Of a stretch of 64,000 nt of DNA, positions 40,412 to 53,971 are shown piece by piece (position 1 is the first letter of the stretch; every line of letters begins with the position of its first letter). The stretch spans positions 1-64,000 of the forward strand of contig NW_002476509.1 in assembly GCF_000189635.1 (NCBI RefSeq), given 5' to 3'. The DNA is from Tetrahymena thermophila SB210. Lineage: Eukaryota > Ciliophora > Oligohymenophorea > Hymenostomatida > Tetrahymenidae. Position numbers and translations under genes: made by a program. The notes under the pieces are model-generated. The model made no database searches, had not been told where the DNA came from, and saw only the letters and a program-made list of their open reading frames with translations.

Positions 40412-41859
40412 TTTTAATGGTTTTCTGCTACTTATACTTAGAACTTGCTTTATTCGTTGTTTATTTATTTATGCTTATGATTTATCGTAATTTACAAATT
40501 TTTTAGTAAATAATATTTCTTATCTTCAATTACTTTATTCAAATCACTAATCTTTATTTAGTTTTCTTTTTATCCGATTGTCAAACAATAAAATACAATA
40601 GCTTTATATTTATTTATTTATTCATTCATTTATTGGACTGATTGCATTTTCACAGCCAATTCTAAATCTTGGCTGGCTTGCTTGCTGAACTCATAAAACT
40701 ACATTCATGTCTCTCTCAATTCAATTTACTTCTATTGAATAAATAAATAGTTATATATAAACATACACACATGCACTGTATAATATTAAAATTTAGAAAC
40801 TTATTTTGCCTATCTACCCATTCATTTAATATTTTATATCTGCCATTTAAAATTTACATAAATTAATTAATGCCAAATTAATTAATTAATAACTATCAAT
40901 AAAAGTAGATTTGATATTTTGATAATTTTTGTATGTTTTAAATTTTTGTTTCATATTTAATTCCAATAAAACCAAATTAAAATTTAAAATTTAATAACAG
41001 ATATGTTTTAAAATAGACAAATTAATATTTGTCAAACAATAAAATTTGTCAACATTTACATACAATCATTATATAATAAAATATAATATTCTTAAAAAAA
41101 TAACTAACTAATTTTGTATTAATTTAATTTTTTTTATATTTTTAACAAAAAAATTCTATAAATTATGAATAATTGTAATTTAATTTTATAAATTCAATTT
41201 AAGTAAAAACATAGATTCAATTATTTCATCTTCAAACACTTCTTCTCTTAACAAGGAATATCCAACCTATTTAGAATATCTACTCACTTTAATAGCTTGT
41301 TGAAAATATACTAAAATATTTTTTTATTAACAATATTAAGTTAGGATAACCTTATCTCTAAAATTTTTGAGAATATCAAATATGTTCCAAGAATAATTTT
41401 CTAAAATATTCTATATTCTTTCAATTAATGATAAAAACCGTATCAGTTCTAAGTTAAGGTGCTTTTCTAAATTAAGGTGTATTTTTTTTAAAAAATTAAA
41501 AATAAAAAGTGAATAAATCTTTTTTTTGCGAATTTAGGGTATTCTCTGGTATATACATACATACACATATACATTTAAATCATAACTTAAAACTAAAAAC
41601 CCTTAAAATATTATAAAAAAAAAGTTGTTTTTTATTTTTAGAATATAAAAACTCATTTATACAATTAAAAATAATTGAACATTTATTTCATATAATTAAT
41701 TTAAAAGAGTATTAGTTGAATCAAGAAATAAATATTTAATTTTTATAATAAATTTTAATTTATTTTGATTTTAAATTGTTATGAGATATTTTTTATAATA
41801 AATTACAGTTTTTTATTTCTAAACTAAATAATAATAATAATAAATAATTGATTTATGTT
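40412..41859. other. Intergenic, AT-rich
   Basis: This spacer lies between two minus-strand genes and holds the promoter of the acidic-protein gene. Short TTTA/TTCA-type simple repeats occur near 40606-40635. No coding-like frame was seen. Confidence 0.55.
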
Positions 41860-44177
41860 TCACTCTTCTTCTTAGTTTAATTTTTATTTGATTTATTCTG
41901 GAGTGTAAATAATTGCTTATTCAGCGTTTGTACTAGACAAATCTATATAATCATTAATATCTAAATTGAATTTATCTGCTAATTATTTAGCGTTTTAAGG
42001 GATATCAGAAAGCTCATTTCCATTAAAAATTTTCTTTGTATATTCATTTAATTCATTATAAAAAACAGCATATCTTTTTAATAGCTCTTCTAATATTTTT
42101 TATTTTAATTTATATCTTTGTTGCTCATCTTAAATCAGATAACGATCTCTAAATAAGATTTCTTTGATTAAAATAAGATTAATTTTAATATTTTTTAAAT
42201 AAATTAAAAATTTACTCTTAGAAACAGGTGTTTGTAGATTTAGTAAGAATACAAAAGCACGTTTTGCATTCACAATAAGTAATTTGAAACTTTCTTCTTG
42301 GTCTTTCTTGTTAACTCTTTCTTAAACATTGTTTTCGAAATTTTCAATTTTTCCTAGCTTGAGAAGCTCATGCAAGTTGCACAAACTTATGAATGTAAGA
42401 TAGTCGTCTACTTGAGTTTCATACTCGTTTAGTCTTACTTCTAGCTCTCTTGAATTAGCTGCATATTAATTAAGTTCTTAAACTAAATACATATAAACGT
42501 TAGCACTAAAAATACAAGTAGGAATTGATTTTTTGCTCACTTTTTATTCAATTAAATTTTCTAATGGATGTAAAAACTACAAAATTGATAAATCTTGATA
42601 TCTTTATGGTTCTTAGAAAATGATTTTAAAGACATTATTAACCTTTTCGACAAGATCAACAATACATTAATAAGCTGCAATTCTTTGGATATCAAATTTA
42701 GTATTTAATAGAATATCAGCTTCGTTGCTCAAGTTGTGCCTAATGAGCGAATTAGTTTGGTTTATTAATTTTTAGACAAGTAAAATACTTAGCATTTTCC
42801 TATCATTAGAAAAACTTATCTTTTCATCAGATATTTTTTGCTAAGAGTTTTAGTTACTATTAGAAGATGATGATTACTACTAAAGTTAAGGTACTTAACC
42901 CAAAGATGTGGTTCTTTCTCTTAATTCTTACTAAATTAATTCACTATCTTTCAAGTCTTCCTCAGTAATATTCATGCTATTCATAAAATTAATTTTATTT
43001 CTTTCCAAGCATTCTCTAATTTTAAACACTAAATAAATTGTAAAAATGTTTAAGTAAAACTAAATTAGATTTTCAATGAATTTTATTATTACTTTCATAA
43101 AAATCTTTTTCAACAATTAATGATCTTTCTACTCTTAAAAGTATCTCAACAAAAAGCTCATCAGCTACATCCAAGGCTTTCATAATAGCTTAGTTTTCAT
43201 CAAATACATCTAAAAAATATTTATATTTTGTTAAAATTTAAATAGCTAAAAATCAATATATATTTACCTCTCATAAAGGCCTTTTCATTCCTAATAATTT
43301 CAAAAAATGATAAAAATAACTCATTCAAAAATATGTTCATCTTTGTTGTCATTGAATAATTGATTTTATTTTTTAAAGGTGTTAGCTTCTCTTTAATTAT
43401 TTATTTTCTGTGTTTATAAAGCACTTCTAAAAATTTCAAATATCCCTCTTCATTTTCTTCTAAAGATTATCTAAATAGCTTCAAAGATTATGGCTATGAT
43501 TTTTATATGCTTGTATGCAATGCTTTGATCATTCTACTCAAACCAACACTTCTAATTTCATTAAAATTCTTCATTAAACTATTCCTTAATCCTTATTCAG
43601 GCGAATCAACTATTTTTTTAAAGTAGAAATTAACAAAAGAATTCAAATAATAAAATAAAATTATAATACCTTTGCCAAGTTCATCATACAGCTATTTAAG
43701 AGCTTCTATTGATTGGAAAGCCTTAAAAAACTTCTCATCAATAACTTCACTATGTAGTAAATGCCTAATTAAATCGCTGTCTATGTGAGAATCGTCAAAT
43801 AATTTATCTAAAATTTTTTTCTTTTCTTAAAGTTCATCTTCTCTCAATTAAAGTTTTTCAATTTTAAAGAGATGAGATCTATTTTAATATTTAAGGACAG
43901 AGCTTAAATCATCAATTTTATTGAGACTGTGATTTAATTCTGCAGAATAATCGCTTATTTGCTATATTGTGTCATATAGAGGCTTGTAATTGCTTAAAAA
44001 CTACTCACAGCTATAAATGAAAATTTATTACAAATTATCATTAACAGTTTCTTTAGACAGTTTCTAAGAAACATCTATATCACTTTAATTTATGTTAATC
44101 AAAAACTATTCAAAATCGGAATCATCCAGATCTATATTAGTAAGATCTTCTGTTCCTATTTCCCTAATAGCTGCCAT
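41860..44177 (-). CDS. COG6: Conserved oligomeric Golgi complex subunit 6
   Basis: About 700 aa in four exons, close to the usual COG6 length (human about 657). COG6 belongs to lobe B of the COG tether, which captures retrograde intra-Golgi vesicles. The N-terminus is acidic (MAAIREIGTEDLTNIDLDDS). A coiled coil follows (DYSAELNHSLNKIDDLSSVL, KIEKLQLREDELQEKKKILD). Next comes VIDEKFFKAFQSIEALKQLY, matching the COG6 pattern I/V-T/D-E-x-FFKAL...HND, and then MKNFNEIRSVGLSRMIKALH. The C-terminal half has NVYMYLVQELNQYAANSREL, where COG6 ends its helical bundle, and LLKRYAVFYNELNEY, equivalent to CRAYGEVYAAVMNP. Introns are short and AT-rich. The ATG is the first in frame. The assignment rests on remembered family motifs and order, not a search. 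Confidence 0.78.
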
Positions 44178-45715
44178 TTATACTATACTTTAAAACCTTT
44201 AAAAACAATAAAAACTTGCTAATTTGTATTAACTTACTACTTTGCAAAATATCTTTTTTTATTTGTAATTTGATCAAAACAAATAATTGATTGATCGAAT
44301 CTAATATTTTATAAGTAAAAAATAAATAATTTCGTGGAGATACTATAATTAATCTTAATATTAATAATTCTAAAATATAAACCTATTTTATATTTATTTT
44401 TCATAGAAATATTAAAACTTTAAGATATTAGAGTAAAAAATATTTAATTTCTAGCACCTTTAATTCTATTATTTTCCTAATAAATAAATTTAATTTAGAT
44501 AAAAATTAATTTAAACAAAACAAAAATTTGAACAATTTTATTGTAGCATATTGAAAGGTATAGTTAATTATTTATTTCAGTGATTTAAATTTGTTTAAAA
44601 AAAATAATATTTTAATGAATTTAATAATTAAAAACTCATTATTCAAAAATAAAAATCTAAAAATTTCATTTTAGTTTTATATTTAGATAAAAATAGTTGC
44701 ATAAAAATATAATTTAATGGTTATAATATAAATAAAATATATTATTGTAATTTTTTGATTTCTTTTTTTATTAAGCATTAAAAAATATCTATTATTTCTT
44801 TTTTTCAAACTTTAAATTAAAAAAACTGGCATTCATTTTTAAGTAATAATATTTTTTGAACAAATTGATCTTGTTACTATTTCTTATTATAAAATGAAAT
44901 ACAATACAGCATTAACTATCTAATAAAGACTATTTTTAATTATCTCCTTTTTTAAAAATATAATTATTTGTAAATCATTTTTAACTGTAAAATAAAAAAT
45001 TTTAAATAAATAAGAATATTTAGATTTATATATTTTTTATATAATTAAAGTTAATTCTTCTAATATATTTTAATTTATTTAAATTAAAACTCTTTGGTAG
45101 GTTTTTTTGGATTTAAAAATAATTAGAAAATAAAATTTGATCGAAATTTTAAAAGTTGAGATATCTTTTTTAAAATTGATATGGATTGCTTTTTTAGAAT
45201 GAAAGGTTAACGATGTAGATGATTGGCAATTAAAATCTTAAGAGATTTACATTCATTTGCCTATAAGTAAAAAAAGAAAAATATAACTACGAATTGATAG
45301 ATAAAATAATTCAGTTGTTTATAATGTGACTGATTGTTTGTTTGTTTGTATACTAAGAAAATAAATATCATTTAGATTATTTAAAGTAAAATGAAATGAT
45401 TGATTTGTTTATTAATTAATTGATCAATTGATTGATTATAATGAACGAATGATTAGAATGATCTATATTTATGTATTTGATTTTTGTATTTTTTTTTTTG
45501 AAATTTGTTTAGCTGTAAAAAAATCAATCAATCAATCAGTTTTAAAGAGAAACTGTTTTCGAAACAACTAAAAAAATATTTGTAAATAAAAATAAAAATA
45601 AAAAGAGATTCTTTATTATAATTCAAAAGAAGACATCACATTAAAAACAAACAAACAAACAAACAAAAATTTAGTAAAGAGTGCAGTTATATAATTTGTA
45701 ATAGATTAAGGTATA
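44178..45715. other. Divergent intergenic region, COG6 / CFAP52
   Basis: This should hold the promoters of both genes. An AAAC tract lies at 45643-45667, ending 49 bp before the CFAP52 ATG. ATTG/AATC-type simple repeats occur near 45410-45540. No coding-like frame was seen. Confidence 0.55.
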
Positions 45716-48626
45716 ATGGAGAAAGAACTCGATATTCAAGCAGTTATTGGTTTCACTGGTACAAAATCATTTTTTCTCTTTTTAATACTAAATACTTAAC
45801 TCTTAGTCTTATTTTGTCTCATGCATAGGCCTTCATTGAGGAATAACTAAGCCATTAAATTTGAATTATTAAAATTTTAATCAAATAAATGTCAAATATG
45901 ATGATAAAATTTTATCGATTAAATGAGTGTTTCAAGGAAACTTATCAAAATAATTAAGAACAATCTATTAATTGCAACCATTTAATGTATTTTGCGTTTA
46001 TAATTTATAGGTAAAGTCAACGAAGGTTTGATTTTGCACCCTGATAATGAACATTTGATTTATCCCTTAGGTTCAACTATTGTTGTCCGTCATATTATTT
46101 CGCGTAGCCAAACATTTTTGAGAGGTCATGACAACCAAATCTCAATTATCACTGTCTCTAAGACTGGTAAATATATCGCATCTGGCTAAAAGACTTATAT
46201 GGGATTTTAAGCTGACATTATTATTTGGGATTTTGAAACCCGCAGTCTTATGCATCGTCTCAAGCTCCACAAAGGTAAAAATAACAAATACAAATATTTT
46301 TTCATAGATAGCTAAAATGGATCTAACAGTTCAACTGATTTATTACATTTAGCAAAATATCCAAAAATGAATTTATTTATTTGCTTATTATTCGCTTCCT
46401 TTTATTAGCTTGCATTTTATAATTTCTAAGTTATTTTTTCTAAGAATAATTGTTTTATTATTTTAAATAGTTCTCATTCAAAGTTTGTCATTCTGCTGCA
46501 ATGAACAATATTTAGCTTCTCTCGGTGGATAAGACGATAAGAATATGATGATTGTTTGGGATGTAGAATAAGGAAAAGCCCTCTATGGAGCTCCCAACAG
46601 AGATGTAGTAAATCAAATCAAATTCTTTAACAATTCAGATGATAAAATTATTGCAGTTCTTAACAATGGTGTACAAATTTTAACAATCGATAAGGCAAAC
46701 AAGAAGGTAATTAAATTCAAACTTAAATTTGGATATTTGCAATAGCCTAGCATAAAAAGCTTTTATTAAATGCAACTATTAAAAAATAAAGTGTTCTTGA
46801 ATGTAATTAAAATATTTTTGATTATTAGGTCAAATCTTTAGATGTTAACTTTGGTAATATTAAGAGACAATATACCTGCGTTGCTATTGATCCTAGCGAT
46901 ACTTATTGTTATTGCGGTACTAAGACTGGTGATGTTTTTGAAGTAATACTTTTCAAACTAAGTTTTGCAGTTTTTGAAATTATTTTTTTTAATAATAGAT
47001 TAATATTGAAAGAGCCATCTTCAAAAGACTTGGTCCTGTTAAAAAACTCTTCTCTCTCGGAATAGGTACTCTTGGTCTCCTTCCTAACGGTGATATTATT
47101 GTTGGTGCAGGAGATGGTACTGTTGCTAAATTAAGTATTCAAAATATGTAAGTCTTATCTCAATCTGAAGTTTTGGGTGCAGTTACTTCAATTTCATTTA
47201 CAGGAGACTATACTCACTTCTTCTGTGGTACATCTTAAGTAAAATGAATTACATTTATTAGAATTAAACATAAATTAATTAATAAAATATAAAGTCTAAC
47301 ATATATTGGATCGATACTGAAAAGTTGAATCCTGAATTGAGAAATACTTGTCACTATGAACGTATTAATGACATTGCTTTCCCTTATAATTATTCTGATG
47401 TTTTTGCCACTTGCTCCACCACTGATATTCGTGTTTGGAATGCCCGTAATCGTTAGGAACTCCTCCGTATTCAAGTTCCTAACCTCGAATGTTATTGTGT
47501 AACCTTTATGAATGATGGAAAATCAATCATTTCAGGGTAATTTTTATTTTCTTTCATTAAATAAAACTTTTAAACTAAAATTATTCTTTTTTAAAAAGTT
47601 GGAATGATGGTAAAATAAGAGCTTTCTTACCCTAATCTGGTAAATTATTGTATGTTATTTCTGATGCTCATATTCACGGTGTAACTGCTCTTTCCACTAC
47701 AAGTGATTGCTAGAGGTATTATTTTTTATTAATTTACTTATCTACATACTTTTAACATGCAAACTTATATTTAAAAATTATTTAATTTTAAAAAAGAATT
47801 GTTTCTGGTGGTAGTGAAGGAGAAGTCAGAGTTTGGGTAATCAATAAACAAACTCAAGTAATGAAGGCATCCATGAAAGAACACAGAGGCCGTGTCTGGT
47901 CTATCCAAGTAAAGAAGAATAACGACTAGGCTGTTAGTGCAAGTGCTGATGGTTCTTGCATTATTTGGGATTTGAAAACTTTCACTCGTTTAATGTGTCT
48001 CTTTGAATCTACTCTTTTCAAGCAAGTTCTCTATCACCCTGAAGAGTCTCAATTGCTCACTACAGGTTCTGATAGAAAGATTACTTATTGGGAAATTTAT
48101 GATGGCCAAGCTATTAGAATGCTTGATGGATCTGAAGAAGGAGAAGTTAATGCTCTTTCCATTACAAAGTAAGAATTTCTTTTAATTTACATCAAATTTT
48201 GATTAATTTATTTTATTTTAAATTTTTAAAGGGAAGGTGAACATTTCGTTTCAGGTGGTGAAGACAAATTAGTTAAGTTGTGGGGATATGATGAAGGTAT
48301 TAAGTATTATTCAGGTACTGGTCACTCAGGCGCTATCACTAGAGTAAAAATTCATATTAAAAATATTAATTTAACTTATATATTTTAAAATAAAGCTTCA
48401 AATCAGCCCTGATCAAAGAACTGTAGTTTCAGTTGGTGCTGAAGGTGCTATTTTTATTTGGAAGATGCCCGAAGAAGTTGTCCATGCCAGAGCTGATAAC
48501 GAATTACCAACCATTTCAAAGGAAAAGCATAATAATACTTAGAATCAAGGTGATAATAAAAGCTCACACTCTCAATAACACTCTTAAGTATCTGGAGCAT
48601 CAAAGGGATCTCAAAAGCGTTATTGA
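45716..48626 (+). CDS. CFAP52: Cilia- and flagella-associated protein 52 (WD40)
   Basis: WD40 protein of roughly 640 aa in about ten exons, close to human CFAP52/WDR16 (620 aa). CFAP52 is a microtubule inner protein of motile-cilium doublets. The match is direct and long. After a short first exon (MEKELDIQAVIGFTG) comes HPDNEHLIYPLG, then RGHDNQISIITVSKTGKYIA and GQKTYMGFQADIIIWDF, as in the human protein. Later WD blades end in MIVWDVEQGK, DIRVWNARNR, EVRVWVINKQ, SCIIWDLKTF, ITYWEIYDG, LVKLWGYDEG and AIFIWKMPEE. YHPEESQLLTTGSDRKI and WNDGKIRAF are also conserved. The C-terminus adds a short Gln/Ser/His-rich tail beyond the last blade. The start is fixed by the first exon, which splices in phase 1 to GKVNEGL. 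Confidence 0.95.
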
Positions 48627-50238
48627 AAAATGTTATTAAATTATTTGAAGCCAAGGAAGCACTTAAAACTTTTTAAGCTCCAAAATTTTTATATTCTGGT
48701 TTTAGTTAATGAGTATGTCAGGATAATCCATTAATTATATATAAATTATTAAAAATAATTCATTAAGCTGAAAAGGAAATGAGCATAGATAATTAATATC
48801 AATTAAATCTCTTAGTATGATACAAAATTTACTTACTCTATTACTTTTTGTATTAATTTATGTAACTCTGTATTATTATCCACAAATATTTTTCCTTTCA
48901 TCATGAGATATTAAAATCACTAAAACCATTTATTCTATTTCTTAATTTATAAAATTTAAATTTATTCATATTTCAATGAATTATTTATTAAAAATTACCT
49001 TATGATTATTAAATCTTTTTAGTATTGAATGCTTCTCAGTAAATTTCAAAATAATTTCAGACAAATCTTAATCAAAAAAATAAAGAGTTATTAAAGATTT
49101 TTTAAAATTTTAATTTTCCAAAAATTAGCTTAAATTTAAGTATTACTTGATATATGTATGATAATATTCTTAATTTTAACTCGAAATGTTATAAAAAAAC
49201 AAATTATGGTATTAATTTTATAATTCCTCTAAAATTATACAATAAAAATTAGTAAATATTTTCAAAATAAAAAATCTATCAATTTTAAATTAACTAAAGT
49301 AAATAAATTTAATTATAAATATTTAAAGATAAACTGTGAGATGATTCAGATTGGATATATAAAAGAAGCAAATTTTGGATTAATCAAGTTTAAATTAATT
49401 ATAAAAGTGATTAATTAAATAAAATATTTATCATTAAATGCTGTTTGAAGTATATTAATAGTAAAAATAAAATCTTTATTTTGGAAATTTCAATTAAAAT
49501 CTTCTTGATCAGATATTTTGATAAAAATTTTTATTTACTTTATTTAAGATTTGTATCTTATCGTACTTTAATTCAAATATAAACATTAATTAAATTGCCA
49601 TAAATTAAATTTTTTATTTATTTCTCAATGAACTTAATAAAACAACTTAATCTAAAGTCTAATTTTAAGTTGAAAGTTGATAAATTTTTAGATTAAAATA
49701 ATTTATTAAAAAAAAATGAAGTAATGAGGAATAGAATTAATATATTAAAAGAATTTTCTTTGAAATGTATTTAGATTGAAGATATTCGATATTCATTTAA
49801 AAATTAGATATATTTGATTGGATCCGTTTATATTAATTAATATATCTATCTATCTAATAATAATAATTATTTATTTTTTAATGAATTAAAAGAAAATAAC
49901 TAAGAAATAGCTTCATATTATATGTAAAATAAATGCGAATTTCTTGTTTGTAATTTGTGTATCTTCTCATTATCATAAAAATATGTTTTGATATTATAAA
50001 ATAAATGAGTAAATATTCGCCTTTATAATTAATATCAAAATGATATAATGCAGGAGAATGCAATAAACAATATATTGAAAGCAAACAAGCAAGCAAACAA
50101 ACAAGCAACAGAGGAAAAGAAAAAGAAAAATCAAAAATAAAAGAAGGAAAGGAAAGACTCAGCTGAGATTAAAAAAACAAAAAATAAATTAATAAAATAA
50201 AAGCAACAAATTTTAGGAAGAAAATAAATAAGGAAGAA
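48627..50238. other. Intergenic, AT-rich
   Basis: Spacer between two plus-strand genes. ATCT repeats lie near 49843-49857 and an AAAC/AAGC-type purine-rich tract at 50081-50109, within 160 bp of the next ATG. No coding-like frame was seen. Confidence 0.55.
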
Positions 50239-51331
50239 ATGTTCACCAGATTCGTTACTTAGCCAACTTTACTCACCCAAACCCAAAGAGCTTTGTTCTC
50301 TGCTTTGACCAAGAAGCAAAAAATGGAAGTTACTTTGAGAACTCCCTACAAGGAATATTTAGCCAACTTTGACGGCTTCAGCAGAATCACTGCTAAGACC
50401 AACGAAGCTTCTTTAGTTATTCAAAATAAAACCCCTGCTTCCTTGTATGTTTTACCTCCTGGTCCTCTTAAGATTAGATTTACTTCTGAAGTCAAGAATG
50501 TTTCAGGTGATTTCCTCCACACTGGTGGTTGGGTCATTGTCCATGCGTAATAATTTAATAAGAGATAACACAAAAACATTCATACAAACATATAAAAATT
50601 TATTTCCAATCTGATAGCCGATTTGCAGAAAGATATTCAATAATAGGAAAAACAAATTTGCAATTAAAAAAAGGAAAATTGTGAAGCAAAAGTCTAAAAA
50701 TTTAATAGTTAATAAATTAAAATGATGAATATAAATATTATAAAGTCTACACAAATGTATGCGAAATTATTTTCATCTTATATCCTAAAAAAATAATTTA
50801 AAAAGAATTAATGCAATTTCGATCTTTTAAAAACACTCGAAATGTACAGATAATTTTTTTTTTGAGAAAGGAGCTAATAGAATGAGTAAATAAATGAACA
50901 AATAAAAATATTTGATGTTATCTAGAAAAAGATCTGATGAATTTACATTTAAATTTTCAAAAATTAAAACTTTGGAAAAGATAGATTGAAAATTACTAAT
51001 AAAAATATCAATCGATCGACTGATTTATGTGGAAATAAAAAAGATATCACTTTTATTACAATAGCAATAACAATTGCTTCGAGAAAAGATTTATATGATT
51101 AAAATTATTTATTTTTTTATAATATTAACCAAATTTTTAACTTAAATTTTAAATTAAATTAGCGATAATACTTGTGAAATCAATGTTATGGATTTATTCG
51201 ATAGAAAGGAAGTTAGAGCTGATCAATTCGAAAAGGGTAACATCTAAGATCTTGATACTTTGGCTGGTAAATACGCTGCTAAGTCCAGAAAGAGCACTGT
51301 TAGACTTTTTACTAAGGCTACCACTTAATGA
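50239..51331 (+). CDS. Probable mitochondrial F1-ATP synthase delta-type subunit (bacterial epsilon homologue)
   Basis: 158 aa from two exons (50239-50546 and 51163-51331). Residues 1-21 (MFTRFVTQPTLLTQTQRALF) are basic and lack acidic residues, as in a matrix-targeting peptide. The beta-sandwich pattern follows. VTLRTPYKEYLANFDGFSRI matches the first strands, LYVLPPGPLKIRF matches VLPNHAPLVTxLKPG, and GDFLHTGGWVIVHADNTCEI matches the GGFxxVxxNxVxVLA strand. A short helical tail ends KSTVRLFTKATTQ. This subunit forms the central stalk with gamma and couples proton flow to ATP synthesis. Codon use is visibly less random than in the neighbours (many GCC, AAG, CTC), as expected for a highly expressed gene. 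The sequence is divergent, so a different small mitochondrial protein remains possible. Confidence 0.66.
50547..51162 (+). other. Unusually long intron of the ATP synthase-like gene
   Basis: The exon ends CATGC, the intron begins GTAATAATTT and ends AAATTAG, and the next exon completes GCC (Ala) in frame as HADNTCEIN. At 616 nt it is about ten times the usual ~60-nt introns in this window. No internal gene or repeat was recognised in it. Confidence 0.85.
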
Positions 51332-53971
51332 TCAAACTGTTTGATTAATTTTAAAGCAAATTTAGGCTCATAATTTAAAAATAAATTTCAAGCAATCAGC
51401 CATTAAATAAGCACTAAATAACTAGATAAAGGCAAAGATTTATATATATCTAACACTGATCTTAGAATAGTTTATCTAAAATTTTGTGATTATGATTTGT
51501 GTTGCTCGTTTTTAGTATTTCTCTGGTTATTCTATCATCAAAATCAATTTAGTCTTCCACCTATATCTACTTAATATTCATTATTCTGCTAAATAAATTC
51601 GGAAATAAAGTTGAAAAAATTAAATTAGAATATTAAGCATAGATTATTATCTAAATCAGCTTTAAATTAATATTTTTATTTTCCTATATAAAATTTAGCA
51701 CTATGTTAAAATATTAAATTAAATGAATCAACTATATTAAATTTAAAAAGGATCATCATAAGTAAATCAAAAAATTAAAAACCATTTTTGACTTTATTTT
51801 TAAAATAAAAATAAACCATCCATATCAATATCTCTAATACTAAATTATTTATTAAAATTAAAATTTTAAATAATATAAATAAATTATTTCAATAATCAAA
51901 TTTTTTAAAAAAAATAAAAATAAAAAAAATTCAATTTTTTTTTTTTTCAGTTAAATAAAATAAATAAATTGTTTAAAAGTAAAAATGTTGCTGAAAGATC
52001 AAACTTCTTTATTTAAAATATTAATATTGATAATTATTTTTAATTTTTCTCATTCGCTTTTGGTAAGAAACATAGAAATTTTCTAAATATGGAGCTTTAA
52101 TTTTCTATATTTTGTAGATACAAAGAAAAATAATAAAATACTAACAAACTCTAATATAAAATTTAAGTTATTTTTTCTATTTTTTAATTGAAATGAGTTT
52201 GTTTTCATATAAATTTTTAATTTTTATATTATCACTTATTTTGACAAATATTTTTAAAATACTATTCAACTATTAAATTTGAAAATCTAATTCACTTCAT
52301 CCAAAATAATATATTTTTACTGGTATCTATCTATCTTTAATTTAAAAAATAATAATAAATTGATAGTTTAAAATGAGTAATTTACTTTAATTTTTCTACA
52401 TTTCGAATATATGTTTTTTATATTTATAATAATGATTTTATATTCTGTAAATTTTTAATCATAGAATAACAAAAGCAATTTTTGTAAATAAAAGTAGTAT
52501 CACCTTTACAATTATGTCAGAATCATTTATATTTTATCTTATTTTTATAGAAAGTATTTACTTTTTTTGGATATTTTGAAAAGAAAGTAATTTTAATTTT
52601 CTATATTTTATAAATTGAAATTTATTAAAATCAATCAATTTAATCACAATATATTAACAGTTATTTTTACTTGTTCAACCTTTTTTTGTAGTTTTAAAAT
52701 TAAGTTAAGAATGATGTATGTATATTTTATTTTATAGAAATTATTTACTTTTCAGATACTTTAATTATAAATTAATATAAATTTTCTAAACATTTTTAAA
52801 CTGCAATTATAACTCTTAAAGAATAAGTCTTTAATCAAAATATAATAAAAGTAATTTTTGCAAGACAACCATTTTTATCAGTTTAATATTTATATCTGCA
52901 TTTTTTACATTTTATTTTATAGAAATTATTTACTTTTTAGATTCTTTAATTATATATTGGTATAAATTTTGTAAACTAAATAAAAGGCTATTTTATAATC
53001 AAATAATAATTAATAAAAAAAATTAAAGTTGGGTTGAGTCTTAAAATAGAATGAAAATACACATTAAATGCAATTTGAAATAGATATTTTAATTCATATA
53101 AAACACTTTAAAAATTTAATCAAAAATACATTTAATTACTTTGGTAAATTCAACACAAAAATACGACTAGCAATTATCATTTTTAAATTGTTATTAGCTA
53201 TGGAAAATTATATATATGAGGCACATAATTAATATTTGAGATTCCTAAATATTCTTTTACCTTTTTTAATTGAAATTTACAAAATTTAAAATAAATAAAT
53301 ATTACTAAAAAAATAATTTAGATTTAATATTCATGAATATTAATTATATTATGATATTAAAATATTTAATAATTTGTGTGCAAAACATAAGATAAAGAAA
53401 AATAATTTAATTGTTCAAAAACAATACATTAAAAGTATTCATAAAATTTTTTTCTAGTTTTATTGTAAATCTATTCATAACTTAAGAAATTTAATCAATT
53501 AATAAATTAATTTATTCATAGATGGAATAAGGTAAAATATTTTTTGATGATTATAAAAATTGTAAATTAATATTTTTTGCATTTATTAACATTTGTAAAA
53601 CTTTCTATCAAGTAGAAAAATTAATAAAAAAAGTTTTCGCCTAGAAGTGTTTCTTTTTTTCTTCTACTTCATAAATCTACGATCTTAATTCTTAATATAA
53701 GTTTATTATATTTTTATACCAAATATTTAAAAAATTTTTTGTAAATTTTTTACAAACAAGCAAAATAAGAGAGATAGGAAGAAAATATATCTATTTTTAA
53801 ATTAACTTATTAAAAAAAATAATTTTTTGCTAAAAATATATTTCATGAATAAAATATAATTAAATCATATAAAATTTGTATTTAAATGAAAATTTTATTT
53901 TTAAATTAAACAACAATTATAAAACTAAAAAAACGTTTTTTATAAATACAACTAACTTCATAAAAAGTGCT
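51332..53971. other. Intergenic, convergent, with degenerate repeats
   Basis: This is a 2.6-kb spacer with no coding-like frame. It is mostly A/T runs. The middle part contains the degenerate ~186-bp repeat units listed separately. Confidence 0.55.
52430..52985. repeat. Degenerate ~186-bp tandem repeat units
   Basis: The segment TTTTATAGAAA(G/T)TATTTACTTTT recurs with AGAAA starting at 52549, 52736 and 52921, so the spacings are 187 and 185 bp. It is preceded each time by a diverged stretch, clearest as AAAAG(T/C)AATTTTTG in the first and third units. Sequence identity between units is low outside the core, so this is an old repeat or chance in AT-rich DNA. Confidence 0.45.

Noticed and set aside
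49878-50108. Minus-strand ORF with hydrophobic start before the ATP synthase-like gene
   Set aside because: It arises from an AAAC/AAGC simple repeat read on the opposite strand and has no coding-like composition or conserved pattern.
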